In this document: in pieces, positions 43,999 to 58,700 of the stretch | Layout of the letters: each line of letters starts with the position of its first letter | Position numbering within the stretch: position 1 is the stretch's first letter | DNA from: Hygrophila difformis | Lineage: Eukaryota; Streptophyta; Magnoliopsida; Lamiales; Acanthaceae | Length of the DNA: 64,000 nucleotides | Assembly: GCA_030278955.1 (NCBI GenBank) | Contig: JAOANR010000011.1 | Coordinates: 34,290,403 to 34,354,402 of the forward strand | Direction of reading: 5' to 3' | Position numbers and translations under genes: made by a program | The notes under the pieces: model-generated | Databases searched by the model: none | Told to the model about the DNA's origin: nothing | What the model saw: the letters and a program-made list of their open reading frames with translations, nothing else

Positions 43999-46900
43999 TG
44001 TTGTAAAATGAAGATCTATAAGCCTACTTTTGTATAGCCTGTGAAAGAAAATAGTGGAGAGAAAGAGATGAAATGAAAGAGAAAAATTGGTGATGGAGAG
44101 CCAAGAGAGAAATAGCAGAAGAAGTTGATTAATTTATGTCCTTTCATAGTTTGTACATAGGCCTATATATATAGGCAAAACAAAGTGTCGGCAAGAATTT
44201 AAAATAAATTTTAAAAGCATCCACAAGTCATGCATTTGTCCAACAAGTGTCATGCATTTATTATAACACTCCCTCTTGGATGCTTTAAAGAACATGCCTC
44301 GTTAAAATCTTACTTGGAAAAAACCCTGTGGGAGAAAAAAATCCAAGTTGGGAAAAAGAGTACATGATTCTTGTATGTTTACTTCTCCCTTTGATCAAAG
44401 CATCAGTTGAGATTCTTTAGTTGGCGCATCCTGATACTTTTCACCAACTTCTCGAATGTTGTTGTTGGTAGTGCCTTGGTAAATAAATTTGCAAGATTAT
44501 CAGTTGAAAGGATTTGCTGCACATCTATTTCACCATTTTTCTGTAAATCATGAGTGAAGAAAAAATTTTAGTGAAATATGTTTCGTTCTATCTCCTTTAA
44601 TATACCCTCCCTTTAATTGAGCTATACAAGCTGCGTTATCTTCATATAGTATTGTTGGGGGTATTTTTTCTTCAGTAGCTATGCCACAATTTTTCAGTAT
44701 ATGGTGCATCAAAGATCGCAACCATACACATTCTCGACTGGCTTCATGGATTGCTAAAATTTCAACATGATTTGATGAAGTAGCAGTCAAAATCTGCTTC
44801 ATAGATCTCCATGAAATTGCAGTACCACCACATGTAAAAACATAGTCAGTTTGAGATTTGGCCTTATATGGATCTGATAAATATCCAGCATCAGCAAAGC
44901 CAATTATTTCATGTCGAGAATCATTTGTGTAAATAACCCAAGATCACTAGTTCCTTGGAGATAGCGAAATATATGTTTAATTCCATTCCAATGTCGTCTT
45001 GCAGGAGATGAACTAAATCTCGCTAATAAATTTACTGCAAATGATATATCTGGTCTAGTGCAGTTGGCGAAATACATTAAAGCACCTATGGCACTTAAAT
45101 ATATGACCTCTGGTCCAAGAATTTGTTCACCTTCCTCTTGTGGTCTAAACGGATCATTTTTTATATCAAGTGACCTTACGACCATTGGAGTACTCAATGG
45201 ATGTGTTTTATCCATATAAAATCGCTTTAATACTCTCTGAGTATAAGCTGTTTGATGGATAAAAGTTCCATTATTTAAATATTCAATTTGCAACCAAGGC
45301 ATGATTTGGTTTTACCAAAATCTTTGATTTCAAACTCATTTTTCAAGTATTCAACAGCCTTTTGGAGCTCCTCTGGAGTTCCAATCAAATTGAGATCATC
45401 AACATAAACCGTAATGATTACAAACTCTTGTCCATTTTTCTTAATGAAAATACATGGACAGATTGGGTCATTTGTATAACCCTCTTGTACCAAAGATTCA
45501 CTGAGTCGGTTATACCACATTCGCCCGGACTGTTTCAGTCCATATAGGGATTTTTGTAATTTAATGGAATACATATGTTAATGATTTGATTCATAAGTCT
45601 CTGACATTTTTAATCCCTCTGGGACCTTCATATAGATATTTGTATCTAAATTTCCATATAGATACGCAGTAATAACATCTATTAATCTCATTTCAAGATT
45701 TTTATGGACTGCCAAACTGATAAGATATCTAAATGTTATTCCATCCATTACAGGGGAATATGTTTCATCATAATCAAATCCGGGTCTCTGTGAGAACCCT
45801 TGGGCGACTAATCTCGCTTTGTATCTGACAATTTCATTTTTGTCATTTCTTTTTCTTACAAAAATCCATCTTTATCCGACTGGCTTTATATTTTCTGGTG
45901 TTTTGACAATTGGTCCAAACACATTTCGTCTAGCTAGGGAATCCAATTCAGATTGGATTGCATTTTTCCATTTTGGCCAATCTTTTCTTTTCCGACATTC
46001 ATCAACCGAATTTGGTCCATGATCCTCGTCATCATTTATGATTTCAAGTGCTATATGGTATAAGAATGCATTATCTATGATAATTGCATCTCGGTTCCAA
46101 ACATTTCTGCTTGTGACAAAATTGATTGATATTTCATTATTTTCAATTTCATGCTCCTCTGGAGCTGCAAATTCCTGCTCCTCTGGAGCTACTTGCTCTT
46201 CAAGAGCTTCTTTTTCCTCTGGAATATTTTCTGTAATTTTGTCACTTTCAATGATTTGTGATCCTCTTTTCTTTCGAGGATTTTTATCTTTGGAACCTGG
46301 TGGTCTACCACGCTTCAATCGTGCAGTAAATTCATCTTTGGCATTTGTAATTGGTCCCTCTGGGACATTAATTTTGATTGGAACATTTGTTGTCGGTATA
46401 AGAGATTTTGTTACTCTTTTAGAGTCGCATAATGCGTCCGGCAATTGATTTGCAATATTCTGCAAATGTACAATTCTTTGTACTTCTAGTTCACATTCAT
46501 TTTTACGAGGATCAAAGAAATCTAACGGTGTTTTCCAGATGATTTTTTTTCTTTCTTTGGTTGACTTTTATCTCCCCCTAATGTCGGAAAATTAGATTCG
46601 TCAAAATGACAATCTTTGAATTTCGCAGTAAATAAATCACCAGTTAATGGCTCAAGATATCGAATAATCGATGGTGATTCATACTCGACATATATTCCCA
46701 ATCTACGTTGTGGACCCATCTTTGTGCGCTGAGGTGATGCAATCGGGACATATACTGCACAACCAAATATTCTGAGATGGGATATATTGGGTTCATGCCC
46801 AAATGTTAATTGTATAGGGGAGTATTCATGATAATGTGTCGGTCTTATCCGCACCAATTTTGCTGCATGTAATATTGCATGCCCCCAAGCTGTCAATGGC

Positions 46901-49422
46901 AATCCAGATCGCATTAATAATGGTTTGGAAATTAATTGTAAATGCTTTATAAGCGATTCAGCAAGTCCATTCTGTGTATGGACATGAGCAACAAGATGCT
47001 CAACTGTTATGCCAATTGACATGTAGTATTCATCAAACCTCTGGGATGAATATTCATCAGCATTATCCAATCGGATATTTTTTTATTGTATAATCAGGGA
47101 ACTGTGCTCGTAATTTAATAATTTGAGCAAGTAATTTTGCAAACGCATGGTTGCGAGATGATAATAATGATACATTGGACCATCGTGTTGATGCATCAAT
47201 TAGCACCATAAAATATTTAAATGGTCCACATGGTGGATCTATAGGTCCACATATATCGCCCTGAATTCTTTCAAGAAAACTAGGGCTTTCAGTTCCCACT
47301 TTTGTTGGTGAATGTTTGGAAATCAATTTTCCTTGGGAGTAAGCAACACATATATAATCATTATGTTGCAGCAATTTTTGTCCCTTTAATGAATGGCCAT
47401 GACTATTTGTAATAATTCGCCTCATCATTGTAGAGCCTGGATAGCCTAGGCGATCATGCCATATCATATATTCATCAGTAAGCATATGGCTTCCAATAGA
47501 CAACTGGCATATTTTGGGATAATATATATTAGTGGGCCTCTGGTCATCAATAAACCTCTGGTTTATTTGGGGAAGATTAGACTTGTGGTGTAAGTGATAA
47601 TTTTCAGTTGTATTTATCTTTGAAAAATACAATCCAGAAGACAGAGCTGATAATTTTTCCAATACATATTTCTTACCATGAGTGGTATTTGTAATTAATA
47701 AATATTCGACATTCTCTGAAGTCGATGTCTCCAGATGATACCTATTTTCTTGGATATCTTTAAAACTTAGTAAATTTCTTCGAGACTTGGGAGATAGAAG
47801 TGCATTTTTCGCAATTAATTTTGTTCCCTCTGGGAGAATAAGGTTGGCTGTGCCAATTCCTTCTGTGCCAATTTCTTGTATAATATTTGCACTACCACAC
47901 ATTGTGTTTATGTTTGTATTTCTTATTCTTAAATTGGAAAAATACCTTATGTCTTTTAGTATTGTGTGCGTTGAAACATTATCAATAAGACATATATTAT
48001 CACTTTTATAATTCCCCATTTTGCTGGAATTAAAACAAGATATAATTAATATCAAAACAAGATTTAATATAAGTGAGACAACACAATGCAAAGATAATAA
48101 TATAGCAGAAAATAAAAAAAAATTAAAAGCGTAATAAAAACAATAATATAATAAAATGCAATGCAGTATTTAAATAAGACTGTATAATTGAAGAATTTGC
48201 ACATCTTTAGATGGCATAGTTAGCATATCAATAATGGCCTTTTGTAATATCAATAGTGTCGTCAGCATTCATTTTTTTTTTTAACAAGGTATGTTTCAAC
48301 ATGTTTGTATCAAGTATTTTTGGTAAACTTGTACCAAATATTTGTCTGTACGACTAATTTTGGAACTATGTCCTCCTGCCATATTGATATCATTTTTCTT
48401 CAATTGCTTCGCCTTTTAGAGCCACAATTTCTGGCAATTATTTTGCCATTTAAGAATCTGACTCTGTCAGTACACACCAAACTAAAGACCCACGAAATCT
48501 ATTGGTATAACCGAACTAAGATATATGGACTCTGTTGGTATTAAAGTCATTTTTATTAATATATTGTCACATATCTCAATCGTGACATTATTCAGAACAT
48601 GACTGATTTATATCATTTACAGACTTATAGTCTTGCAGTCATTATGATGTCTCGCATTTGGGATTTGAGCCAAAAATCTTTATTTTATCAAAGAGCTACC
48701 ATTTGCCCCCACATTAAGGGAACTGTTACTATCTCTTATCAAAAATAAGAATTGGCAAGATGCTTATTTCCCATATATAGATCAATATGATCTTTTGACC
48801 GTTTTTCTTTTCAGGGTCTCGGCCTGTGGCCATATATTTTTTTTTCTTTGCGGTCTAGGCCCGTGGCCGTATTTTCTTTTATAATGGTCTTTTCTAGACC
48901 CGTTGATTCCAAATAAATTTTAATATCCATATTTCAGGATAAATAATTAATCCCGGATCTTTCCAACGACATAGGTTCCTGTTTTGAAAAATTAGTCATA
49001 ATTGATATTGAAAATAGTTGGAATATATTACCTTAAGTGATTTTCTTCTGGATCTGAAAAATTTTGGCAAAACCTCGGTATGAATTGAATTTTCAACAGA
49101 GCTCCAACAGAACTTTGATAGAATTGGCAAACTCTAATAGGGCTCGTGCTGATAACGTGTTGTAAAATGAAGATCAATAAGCCTACTTTTGTATAGCTTG
49201 TGAAAGAAAATAGTGGAGAGAGAGATGAAATGAAAGAGAAAAATGGTGATGGAGAGCCCAGAGAGAAAGAGCAGAAGAAGTTGATTAATTTATGTCCTTT
49301 CATAGTTTGTACGTAGGCCTATATATACAGGCAAAACAACGTGTCGGCAAAATTTAAAATGAATTTTAAAAGCATCCACAAGTCATGCATTTGTCAACAA
49401 GTGTCATGCATTTATTATAACA
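43999..49422 (-). mobile_element. Complete Ty1/copia element, 5,424 bp, with target-site duplication
   Basis: The LTRs are 43999-44268 (270 bp, 3') and 49158-49422 (265 bp, 5'); both run TGTTGTAAAATG to TTATAACA on the plus strand. They differ at roughly a dozen places, so the insertion is not recent. CTATT flanks the element on both sides (43994-43998 and 49423-49427). A purine-rich AAGAGGGAG adjoins the 3' LTR. Next to the 5' LTR, ATCAGCACGAG on the minus strand marks the primer region. It sits between the RHOMBOID-like gene and the 3' end of the FAAH gene, on the same strand as FAAH. Confidence 0.93.
44548..49000 (-). pseudogene. Copia gag-pol, decayed
   Basis: On the minus strand, gag traces (MTNFSKQEPMSLERSGINYL near 48990) are full of stops. 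Protease follows near 48010 as LIDNVSTHTILK, where the catalytic D-S-G reads D-N-V. Then come the pre-integrase block (MIWHDRLGYPGSTMMRRI), integrase (GDICGPIDPPCGPFKYFMVL and HTQNGLAESLIKHLQ) and a basic GRPPGSKDKNPRKK linker. RT has SLYGLKQSGRMWYNRL and the intact YVDD, and RNase H has SRECVWLRSL and EDNAACIAQL. The order PR-INT-RT-RH is that of copia. Frames break at about 47065, 46500, 45870, 45290 and 44850, so no polyprotein can be made. Confidence 0.88.
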
Positions 49423-49427
49423 CTATT

Positions 49428-49739
49428 ATTATTGTTTTAATTCTTACACACATGATTCTTAAGACACTCATCTCATCTCATCTTCAACACTCCAATAATC
49501 AAAGAATCGTCGAAGAATAAATAGGATCAAATGACTCTAAGTAAATTCAACAAATAATGACACGAACAATTATTGATTCCCCCATCCCAAGATTCAAATC
49601 GAAACAAAGTTATAACTTTGTTTGGATTATTGCACCGACTTCCAAAATTTACATGACGGCACTGCTCGTCGTTGTTCAAATATTTCATGAAACATGAATA
49701 ATATTGCAACGGCCAGCAGTGCATTTCATCCTTAATTCA
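49428..49739 (-). other. 3' flank of the FAAH gene
   Basis: This short stretch between the copia element and the FAAH stop codon probably contains the 3' UTR and polyadenylation signals of FAAH. No ORF is supported. Confidence 0.5.
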
Positions 49740-52700
49740 CTACATAGTAAGCATGTCGTAGAAGATCTCCGGCCTTTTACATCCCAATATGCTCAATGCC
49801 TGGAAAAACACCATATTTGGTCCATCACAAGCTTTCATTTTCGAAGCATCAAAAACATCATTCAGACATCAAAATGTAGGTACATACCTGCATCCCTGAT
49901 GCAATGTGCATCAATAGTGATTCCGACCATGGCTTCCCGATGAACTGCAGCCCAATCGGTAAGCCAGAGTCGTCGTATCCAACCTGCAACCATGTAAGCA
50001 TTGTGTTCAAACAAAGTATACATGTATAGGAAAGGTGTAATAATCTGATATCAATCGTATGCAACGTACTGGAACGGTCACGGCTGGTAGTCCAAGGAAG
50101 TTCCCCGCTATCTGGTACCGTACCAGCGCAGCTGAAAAATTCGCGCCAATGATTAATTTTAACCGTCACAAATCTCTATAGTTACCTCGCTTTTTTTTTT
50201 CTTTAAAATTTTTGTTTAAGGTTTACCTCCGTTAATATAGTCCAACTCGCCAGTCTTGATGGCGTCGTCCTCTATTTTGTATGCAGTTACTCTGTTGAAA
50301 AATAAAAATACTGAACGCTGGTTTTGAACCGCGATGAAACAAAAGAAAATGGCGAAATTTGAAAACGTACCCTACGGTTGGGACAACGATGACATCTGCT
50401 TCAGAGAATATCTTCTGGTGAATTTGTAGCAATCTGTTTCTGTGATAACAAAATGAATAAAGGTTTAACCAAATACCACTCATTTGCCAATTGGTTTTGA
50501 GTTGGAAAACGCTGTCCCTTATTTAACATATTGAGGACTTGTCTGTGTGCTTACCGCATCCTCTGTGCGTTTAGATATTCTTGGCTGTGGAATGAAGCAT
50601 ACACAGCAAGGCCTACCCGGACATCCCATCCGATCTCTGATTTATTCCTGTCTTATGCAACAGCACTCGAAAATGAAGTCTTGGCCTGAAAATTTTGAGA
50701 TCTCGAAAATGAAAGCACATAGAAACAGAACTCACGACTTGTTGAGGTAACCAGCAACAGCGTTGCTACATTCAGATGCAATCGTTATATAGTGTGCCAA
50801 TCGCATCGCCTCTATCTCTGGAATTGTCACCTCTATAGTCTTCAAAAGAGCAAAGCAAATTTGTTCCGATTATCAGAAAACAAACGGAAGTTTGCAGTGA
50901 AATTTACACAGGACGCATTTAGGATGGATCAAATTCTTACCTTCCAATTGTATTTGTTGCATAGTTTTGCGACAGCATCAGAGCAACAAGCTCTAATGCT
51001 ATCACTACAATCATCGAACCACTACTCAAACAAGCGAAAACGGTGTAATAAGCATGCGTTTTCTTTAAAGAAAGGACATTGCATTTTAAGACGCCATGGA
51101 AAGATGAAGGTGTACGAACAAACCTTTCCATACCGCGCCATTTTAATGTTGGACGACATGTAGTTTATAGATTTGAGCAATGGCAATCCTATCTTTGGCT
51201 GGTTTTTAGTTTCAACAGAGAAAAGAGGTTAGTAAAAACGTCAGAAGATGACGACATGTTCTTTTAACTAAACGGGGCGAAAATTTAAGGTACAAACCGC
51301 TGCACTCCCAAAGTAATGATGAGATGAAGTGTCTCCACTGATTGCTGCATACCTGAAAGAAATGAAACCTAATTTCTTCAGAACTTTTACAGTAGCAAAA
51401 GATTGAGAAATGAGGACAATAAGAGGCCAGCAAAGAAGACTAACACGATAAGTGCATCCTCGACAGTGGCTGCAAGAATTCCGACCATCCCAATTGTATA
51501 GTTTATGGGAAGAACTCTACAAAATGATCTCAAGTTGAATGCAGATCTACTTTTGATTGAAACACAGGAACGCAAAAAAGAAAAAGACGAGCTTTCCTCA
51601 CCCTTCGTGTGGTATACGTGCGAAAGTTGGCTTGAAGCCAACGACGCCACAAAGAGCTGCTGGGAGTCTCACAGATCCTGCCACAATCCAAAACCAAATT
51701 GGCACCATTTTCCATATAAGGAATGGAAAAAAACGTTCGATAACTTCTTCTTCACGAAAAAAAGAAAAAAAAGTGATATAGTCTTGTGTACCTCCTCCAT
51801 CAACGCCTAGCGCGACAGGACACAGTCCAGCAGCCACCACGGCAGCAGAGCCACTGGAAGAACCTCCTGTGATCCTGCTTTTGTTGTATGGATTTCTTGC
51901 AGCCCTTTCAACATCCAACTCAAGTATTAATAATGCCTTTTACAATTGTGTGACCATCGAAAAAAAACAGAAGCACGTTGTGTACGCGTACCCATAATGA
52001 GGATTTATGCCACTGATTCCAGCTCCCAGCTCATGCATATTTGTCTTTCCGACTATTAAAGCGCCACATAACCTGAGGCGGCTGACACAACGCGCATCTT
52101 CCGTGCATTTTCTCACTTTTTCAATCCACTTCGTTCCTCCTAGTTTTTCAACTCAAAAATTTTTTCACCACAACGATGTACAGTAATTGACAGCAAGGTT
52201 AAAAATGGCCTGAATCAATTAACCAACCTGTGGTCGGATACGGTAGGCAATCTATTTCGTCCTTAACAGCTATTGGGACACCATCTAGGGCTGATATCGG
52301 CTCTCCTGTAGACATCAAAGATCATATATAAGCCATGAAACAAATCAAAAAGATGTAATCAATCTATTCTCATAATGCATACCTCTCTTGTAGCGCGCAG
52401 TCGACTGAGCAGCTTGCTCAAGAATGTCCTGCTCATTCAAGTTGATGAAGAACGACATCTGCAGATCCTTCCTCGATGACTCACGCACGAATTCTATGAA
52501 CCAGCGAGCCACCTAAGACATAATTAAAATTTTCACAAGGATTAGCTAGGATTGTCATAGACTCATAGTGCAGTAGGGAATGCAATGGTTCATAGTCACT
52601 ACTGCCTTGAATCTGGATCCTGCACGTACCGTTGTAGGAGTCGTTTCGCCGGAGGCATAAGCCTTAGCATAGTCCGATACTGTCCAACGCCGGAAAGTGA

Positions 52701-55700
52701 GCTGTTGAGCCACTAGCGCGCTTTCATGGAACGGTGGAAGACAATCCACAGCGCATTGGACCTTCTGAGGAGGCGATGCAACGGGCTCTATATACTTCGT
52801 TTCTTCTTCTAGTGTCTCTGTCAGACAAAACTGGACTATAAAACTTGAAACTGTGCTTTTGTTTTTTATGAAACAGTACTGTGATGTAGTAATATGTTAA
52901 GGAAAAAAATTATGAGGAAATGAAGGGTAATTAACCTTCATGTTGATGGTGAGGATGCAAAGGAACAAACAGAGGGTCTTCTTGAATTTCTGCAAATGAG
53001 ACAAGCTGCAAAGAGAGAAAAATTTATTGAATTTTATTTTGATCATAAGCCTAAAAGGAAGTCTGTCACTAACTAGTAGAGTAGTAGTTAAATTAATTTT
53101 TACAATATACTTGTATTCAATCAAAATTTCACATTAGTATCTCTCGATTTTTTTCTAAATTTACAATAAAATTATGTTAATGTTAAAAAATAAATGAATG
53201 AAAAGGGTCAATGAAATGGATATATCATATAGGTAAGGAGTAGTATTTAAATTTAAATAATTATAAATTTTACTAATATTTTATTAATAAAATAGTAGTA
53301 CTAATAATAAATAAATTTTATTAAAAGTGGCAACTTTCTTTTGGGCACGAGAATTTAGGTTATGGTGTTTAGTAGTTAAAGTAGTATGAATAAATTTGAC
53401 TAATCCATCCATCTAATTTATAATGGTTATATTTGACTTTTAACCATATTTATTATTTAACTTTGACTTAATGTTATCGTAATGATGTAGAAAGAAAAAA
53501 ATAGTGAAGTGTGGACTTGTTGGAATCGTCTAATCGTATAGTTTTAGAATATATATTTTATATAATTTTTATTTATACCCATTTTGAGATATTAATGGTT
53601 AAATATATAAGAGACTTTGTGCAAAAAATATAATTGTCATTATTGTAGGGTTTTTAATCATGCTTATGTTAATCTAATTTGCTTAAAAGGGAAAGTGACC
53701 AACATTATTGGGACACCCAAAAAGGAATAGTGACCACTTTTAATGTGACGGAGATACTCCCTTCATTTTCTTAGGATTGCACCACTTCAATATTTTGCAC
53801 TATTCACAATTTAACATTGATTCAAATTTTCATCATAATTATATAAGAAAAAATATAAGCATGTGAGATCTGATTAAATTCGTAAATTATAATTTTTAAA
53901 TATCAATTTTTTATAATTTTTACTTTTACGCAATTTACATCGCATTGCGGTGTCAGTTATCATGTTCCAATCTAAGAAAACCGGGGGAGTAATCAGCTAG
54001 ATACAATTTACGCTAACCCCATTTTTCTGTCGATGGCTCGATGCACCGCACGGTAACCCTATTTCTCGCATCATTTCGTCGTCTCTTGGTTGAAGCCCTT
54101 ATTTTTCTTCAGTTCTCATTCGCCTTCGGTGTTCTTATTTCCTTCCCCACTAAGCCCTTAAAAGGTAAAAGCCCGGATCAATTTACGGTAATTGATATTT
54201 GAGAGATTGGGATTCTATCACTGTATTACTTCATAGTATTATTCCTCTTTTGGTGCTTGATCTCGGATCAGGATAAATTTTCTCGAATGATATGGCGCTT
54301 GGATCACCCTGTGACTTGTGTTGAAAAATTTCAGCAAGAGATTTCGTAACTTTCCTTGCTGAAAAACGACTCTGATTGTATGTTTCCTTGTAGGTCATTT
54401 TGTGGTCTACTTCTCCCTAAAATGTTAATCTGGCACTGCTGCGAAACATGGTTTTGATTTGTTATAGCCTTAGATGTATCAGAACTGTGCATATTTCTGG
54501 CAGGAGAAGTCTAAAAGACTGTCCTTTTTATTGAGTTCAAGGTGTGTTTGCACTTTGGTGGTTTGGTTTTAGATGTTTGGATTTGGATGTGCTTCGTTCT
54601 GGATGTTGACGTTTTTTTAAACTTTTTAGGTCGAATGTTGCGAAAAAATTGTGTTATGGATTATGTTTTTCATTATCAATTTATGGTTGGGGGTATTGGT
54701 TTTTTAAATTTTTATTAATGTCGTCGATGATTTAGGTTGTAACTCATTTTTTATGGTAATATGGTACACAGATATTTGTCTATAAGAAAAATACTTCAGA
54801 TATGGCACTTGCTGTGGCAGTGGCACGGCCAAACATTGTGCTGTGTTGCACCATGCTCCTATGTGTATGATCTCCTAAGATCCATACAGATCTAAGAAAA
54901 TGTATTCGGTATTTTTCGTTCATAGTTTTTTGAACCTTTCTCCGTTTTGGAATTTAGATAAAGCAGTAACTGCAATTCTTGGAAAGTTAAGAAATGTGGT
55001 TCTTCTAATCTCCCTCTGGTGTCATTATTAAGAGTGAACAAATTGGAATCATTTTACTGCTTCATGGGAATTTAATGATTTTTTGAATAAAATATTTCTG
55101 TTTGAGTAAATATGCTGAAAGTAGTGACTGTATTAAGTGTATAATTTGCTACTCTACATCTGGGGCATCTAATATACAATAGGTCATTCATATGATGCCA
55201 TCTTTAACCTGTGTTGGATAGGCATTCACTCTTGTGCAGTTGAGCTCAGTTGAATTTCATGAGATTGGCAGAGCAGGATGGGGGGTGGGGGTGAAAGAGT
55301 GATCATTTCAGAACATTCATCCCATATTACATAGATGAGCTCAAACAAGGGGAAAAACATATCAGGTGTCTCTAACTGGGGACTATATTGATTAGCAAGC
55401 TGAGTCTCAGATACGAGTCGGACCTCCACTCAAGATGAGGGATGGCAAGTGTAAGTAAAAGGAAAGGAAAAAGAGCTGGGAGTAGCTCTTCTGAGCAAGG
55501 TGCTCGTCAGAAATATGACACTATTGTGTGGGGTTAATTTGATACTATGCAGTGAGAGGGCATGCACAATCATGATGGATATGGCCAAGGCTCTGGTTGA
55601 ACCTGGCAGACTACACCTGATGTTACAGAACCTACAGGCGGGGTTACACTAAATCCCAGTCTTCTAAAGGAAATTCCGATTCTTCATATGTTGCACGGAT

Positions 55701-58700
55701 GGAATCCCCTCCCCAAAAGAATTGTGGGGTTGTGTTAATATGGGAGCTTTGCTCAGTCTTCAGCTGAAAGCCAGAAAAAGTCATGAGACCAAGAAGAAAA
55801 ACCAGAGTTTAGGGAATTTCTTTTAGAGTAGCTTGACTCTGGAGCAAGTAAATGACCCATAAAGTTTGTGGCATTGCCCTGCTTGCCAAGAAGGACCTTG
55901 AGCCATCAAATAGTATTGGTTGCATCTTCTCATCATGAATGGACTGAAACATCCAAAAGGGTTAAGCTCAATAGTGAGCTTGCTGAAACCTTGGATGAGG
56001 AGCTCTGTCGAAGAGGTATGTCTGCTCTTCCTGCTGGTGAAATGTTTGGATGATGGAGAGGCCTGGATAAGCGCATGGATAAAGAAATGTTTGATCATGA
56101 ATACCAAGCTTGAGAATGGTGAATCGATGAGTGGTAGGGTATCAGTAATCCAGAGCTTCTTGTTTATTTCAATGATTATTCTGTGGTTAGGGCCCGGCAT
56201 TCATTTGGGGCCACAGGGGGGCACTGTGGTGTGAGTGCCGATTTTTGAGGGTTTAGTTATGGTCTGCGGAGAGGCTGAATGTGTAAACCAACAGTTTGAG
56301 GACAATAATAGGGACAGGTTTGCTTGGGGATGGAATAAGGCCCCATTTTTGCTGGAGGGGAACATCTGCTGCTGTATGGGACATGGCAGAAAATCAAAAT
56401 ATGGAGGATTTCATGCGCATTCCCAAGGCAAATTAAAAGAACTTAAGTACCAGCTAAGGTCTTATTAGCAAAATGGTTGTGAAGCCAATGAACCTAGTGC
56501 ATGAAGAAAAGTAGAAAAGCGCTTGAAACAGTCAAGAGTGTAATAGCAGATAAGTTGCGCAGGAAGGATGAGGAAAACCGTGTGCACACACCATGAGCAA
56601 TATCAAGAGAAGATGGCCTCTCGAACAATTGTTCAAAGAGCAGATCCAGGAGCTTTATGATGCCATAAATATTAAGAATAGGTTATGATACCATGTAAAC
56701 AAGGGGGAATGACACACATTGTTCCATGTGGGATACAGAACAGGTTAAATTTGTCCTATGTAGAATAACAATGACTCGGGGATGAAGAAACAAGGAAATT
56801 CATCAAGCAACACGAGGCACATGCTCCAAAGTTGGATGATGAAGGCTCACATGCAACAAAAGATGCATCTTTAGCCCCCGTACTGGTAAGGAACAATACC
56901 CTTGGAGACAGAATTTAATGCGAAATTCGACGAGCTTATGAAGATTGAAGGCGTATAATCCCAGCAGTTGGAAAACTAGCAAGTAGCAACAGAATAATTT
57001 GATTGGACCTATCTTAACTTGCCTGTGTAGTCCAATGTGTCTTTTCATATTTATCTGAGTTAGTATACTTGAATTTGGCCTTGCTATCTTACAGGGCACT
57101 TCTTTCAAACTCTTGTTCTGAACTTCTACTCCTTCCGTCCCGCTAATAGTGACCCATTTCTTTTGGGCACGATATTTTATATGGAGATAGTATTTAATGT
57201 AAGCGGTAGATTAGTGTTTAAAGTGGAGGTAAATTGGGAATTTATGTGATGAGATTGTAGTTTATTTGAATTTTTAATTGATTTATTTATATCTGATGTG
57301 ATAGCTGTGTGTTTGAAATTTTAATATATTTATTTATTTATTTATTAAGTGATGTGATGGTAGTGGGTTTGGTAATTAAAGTTGTTAATTATTTCCTAAA
57401 AAGGAAATATTACAATTGTAATGAGACGGACCAAAAGGAAAATGAGACAGAATTAGTGCGATGGAGGGAGTAATATTTATATAAATTGTCGAAACGCTTA
57501 AGGTTGTACTAATATATAAAATCTCAAGAAATATTTTCCCCCGAGCTAGAATATTTGGGATGTTGTCAGTGTAAAGATTGTTGCATGTGCATTCCGTGAT
57601 GCGAAAAATGTTTTTTTGAAGGCATTGTGATTATGTGATGTCCCGAGTAATTTATGTGATGTTTATGAAAGTAATGTTGGGGCATAGTTTTGTGATGTCA
57701 TTATTAACCCATTGACACTCTCCTATTGCTCTTATGCTCTATAGGTGCAGAATCCTCGTATACTGTAACGGGACTGGAAGAGGAGTATGTACCTTTATCT
57801 AAAAGAATTACCTATGCTAATGGATTGGATATATTTATGTAATTTTATCTAGTTTATATTCTTTTAGTACTTACTTGTACATTGAGGGGTTAATCGAACT
57901 TCAAATTCCACTATTCGAACGATCCCTAATCACAAATTTAAAAATAAGGGAGTATTTTCAGTTTATGTATTTTTTACATGTATCTTAGCTTGTTTAAAGT
58001 GATAAATAAGATTTTCACTAGAGAATATAATTGAACCTAGAATCTTTGATTGTTTTATTTAATTTCTATCTTATGTTTATTTTTATTTGTTGTACAAAGA
58101 ACCCTTTTGTCTTGGACACTTGCATTTTGTTACAAGACCATAAATACCGTAAAAATGAAATAAGAATAAAGAACAAAAAAGATATTATATCAAAAAGGGG
58201 TATGTACCTTGTGGAAGAGGTTCTTCTTCTTCAAGAAGTATGTTAATATGCCACCAAAAATAGGTATCTCCAATAACCAAGCAAATATTTTCACCACAAG
58301 TCCAGCCATCCGTGGAGCTTTTTATATATTATATTATATATAGGCGCACACACACACATCCACCAACCCATGCATAAAGTTAGTATTCCACTATATATAA
58401 TATATATATTTTTTTTCTTTTCTGTCATGACATATAAATATAGATATGAGAATAAACATAAAACAGATGAGAATAGCTACTTTTATCAGCACATGAATTA
58501 ATTAAATAAAAAGAAATAAATGCATGCCACAACAATTAGTTGGCCATTTTAATTAAATATATAATTTATGTAGAGAATAGTATATGTATATCCTTGTGAC
58601 GCTTTCAATAAATCATATAGCTACATTTTAAGGCAAACAAAGTTAACTGTCCACATGAAAAGTTCTTTTCAAGCCCCTAACTTTCCATCCCATTAATTAT

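Larger units (their letters stand above)
53006..58207 (-). other. 5.2-kb second intron of FAAH, filled with repeats
   Basis: The intron separates the exon ending FHK from the exon starting [11 protein letters not shown]; both join in phase 0. All but one of the other introns are about 80-130 bp (intron 1 is 1.4 kb). Inside are at least two Stowaway-like MITEs and a decayed coding-like tract on the opposite strand. Between 53170 and 53750, and from 57480 to 58200, I see only AT-rich sequence and MITE-like ends. Confidence 0.85.
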
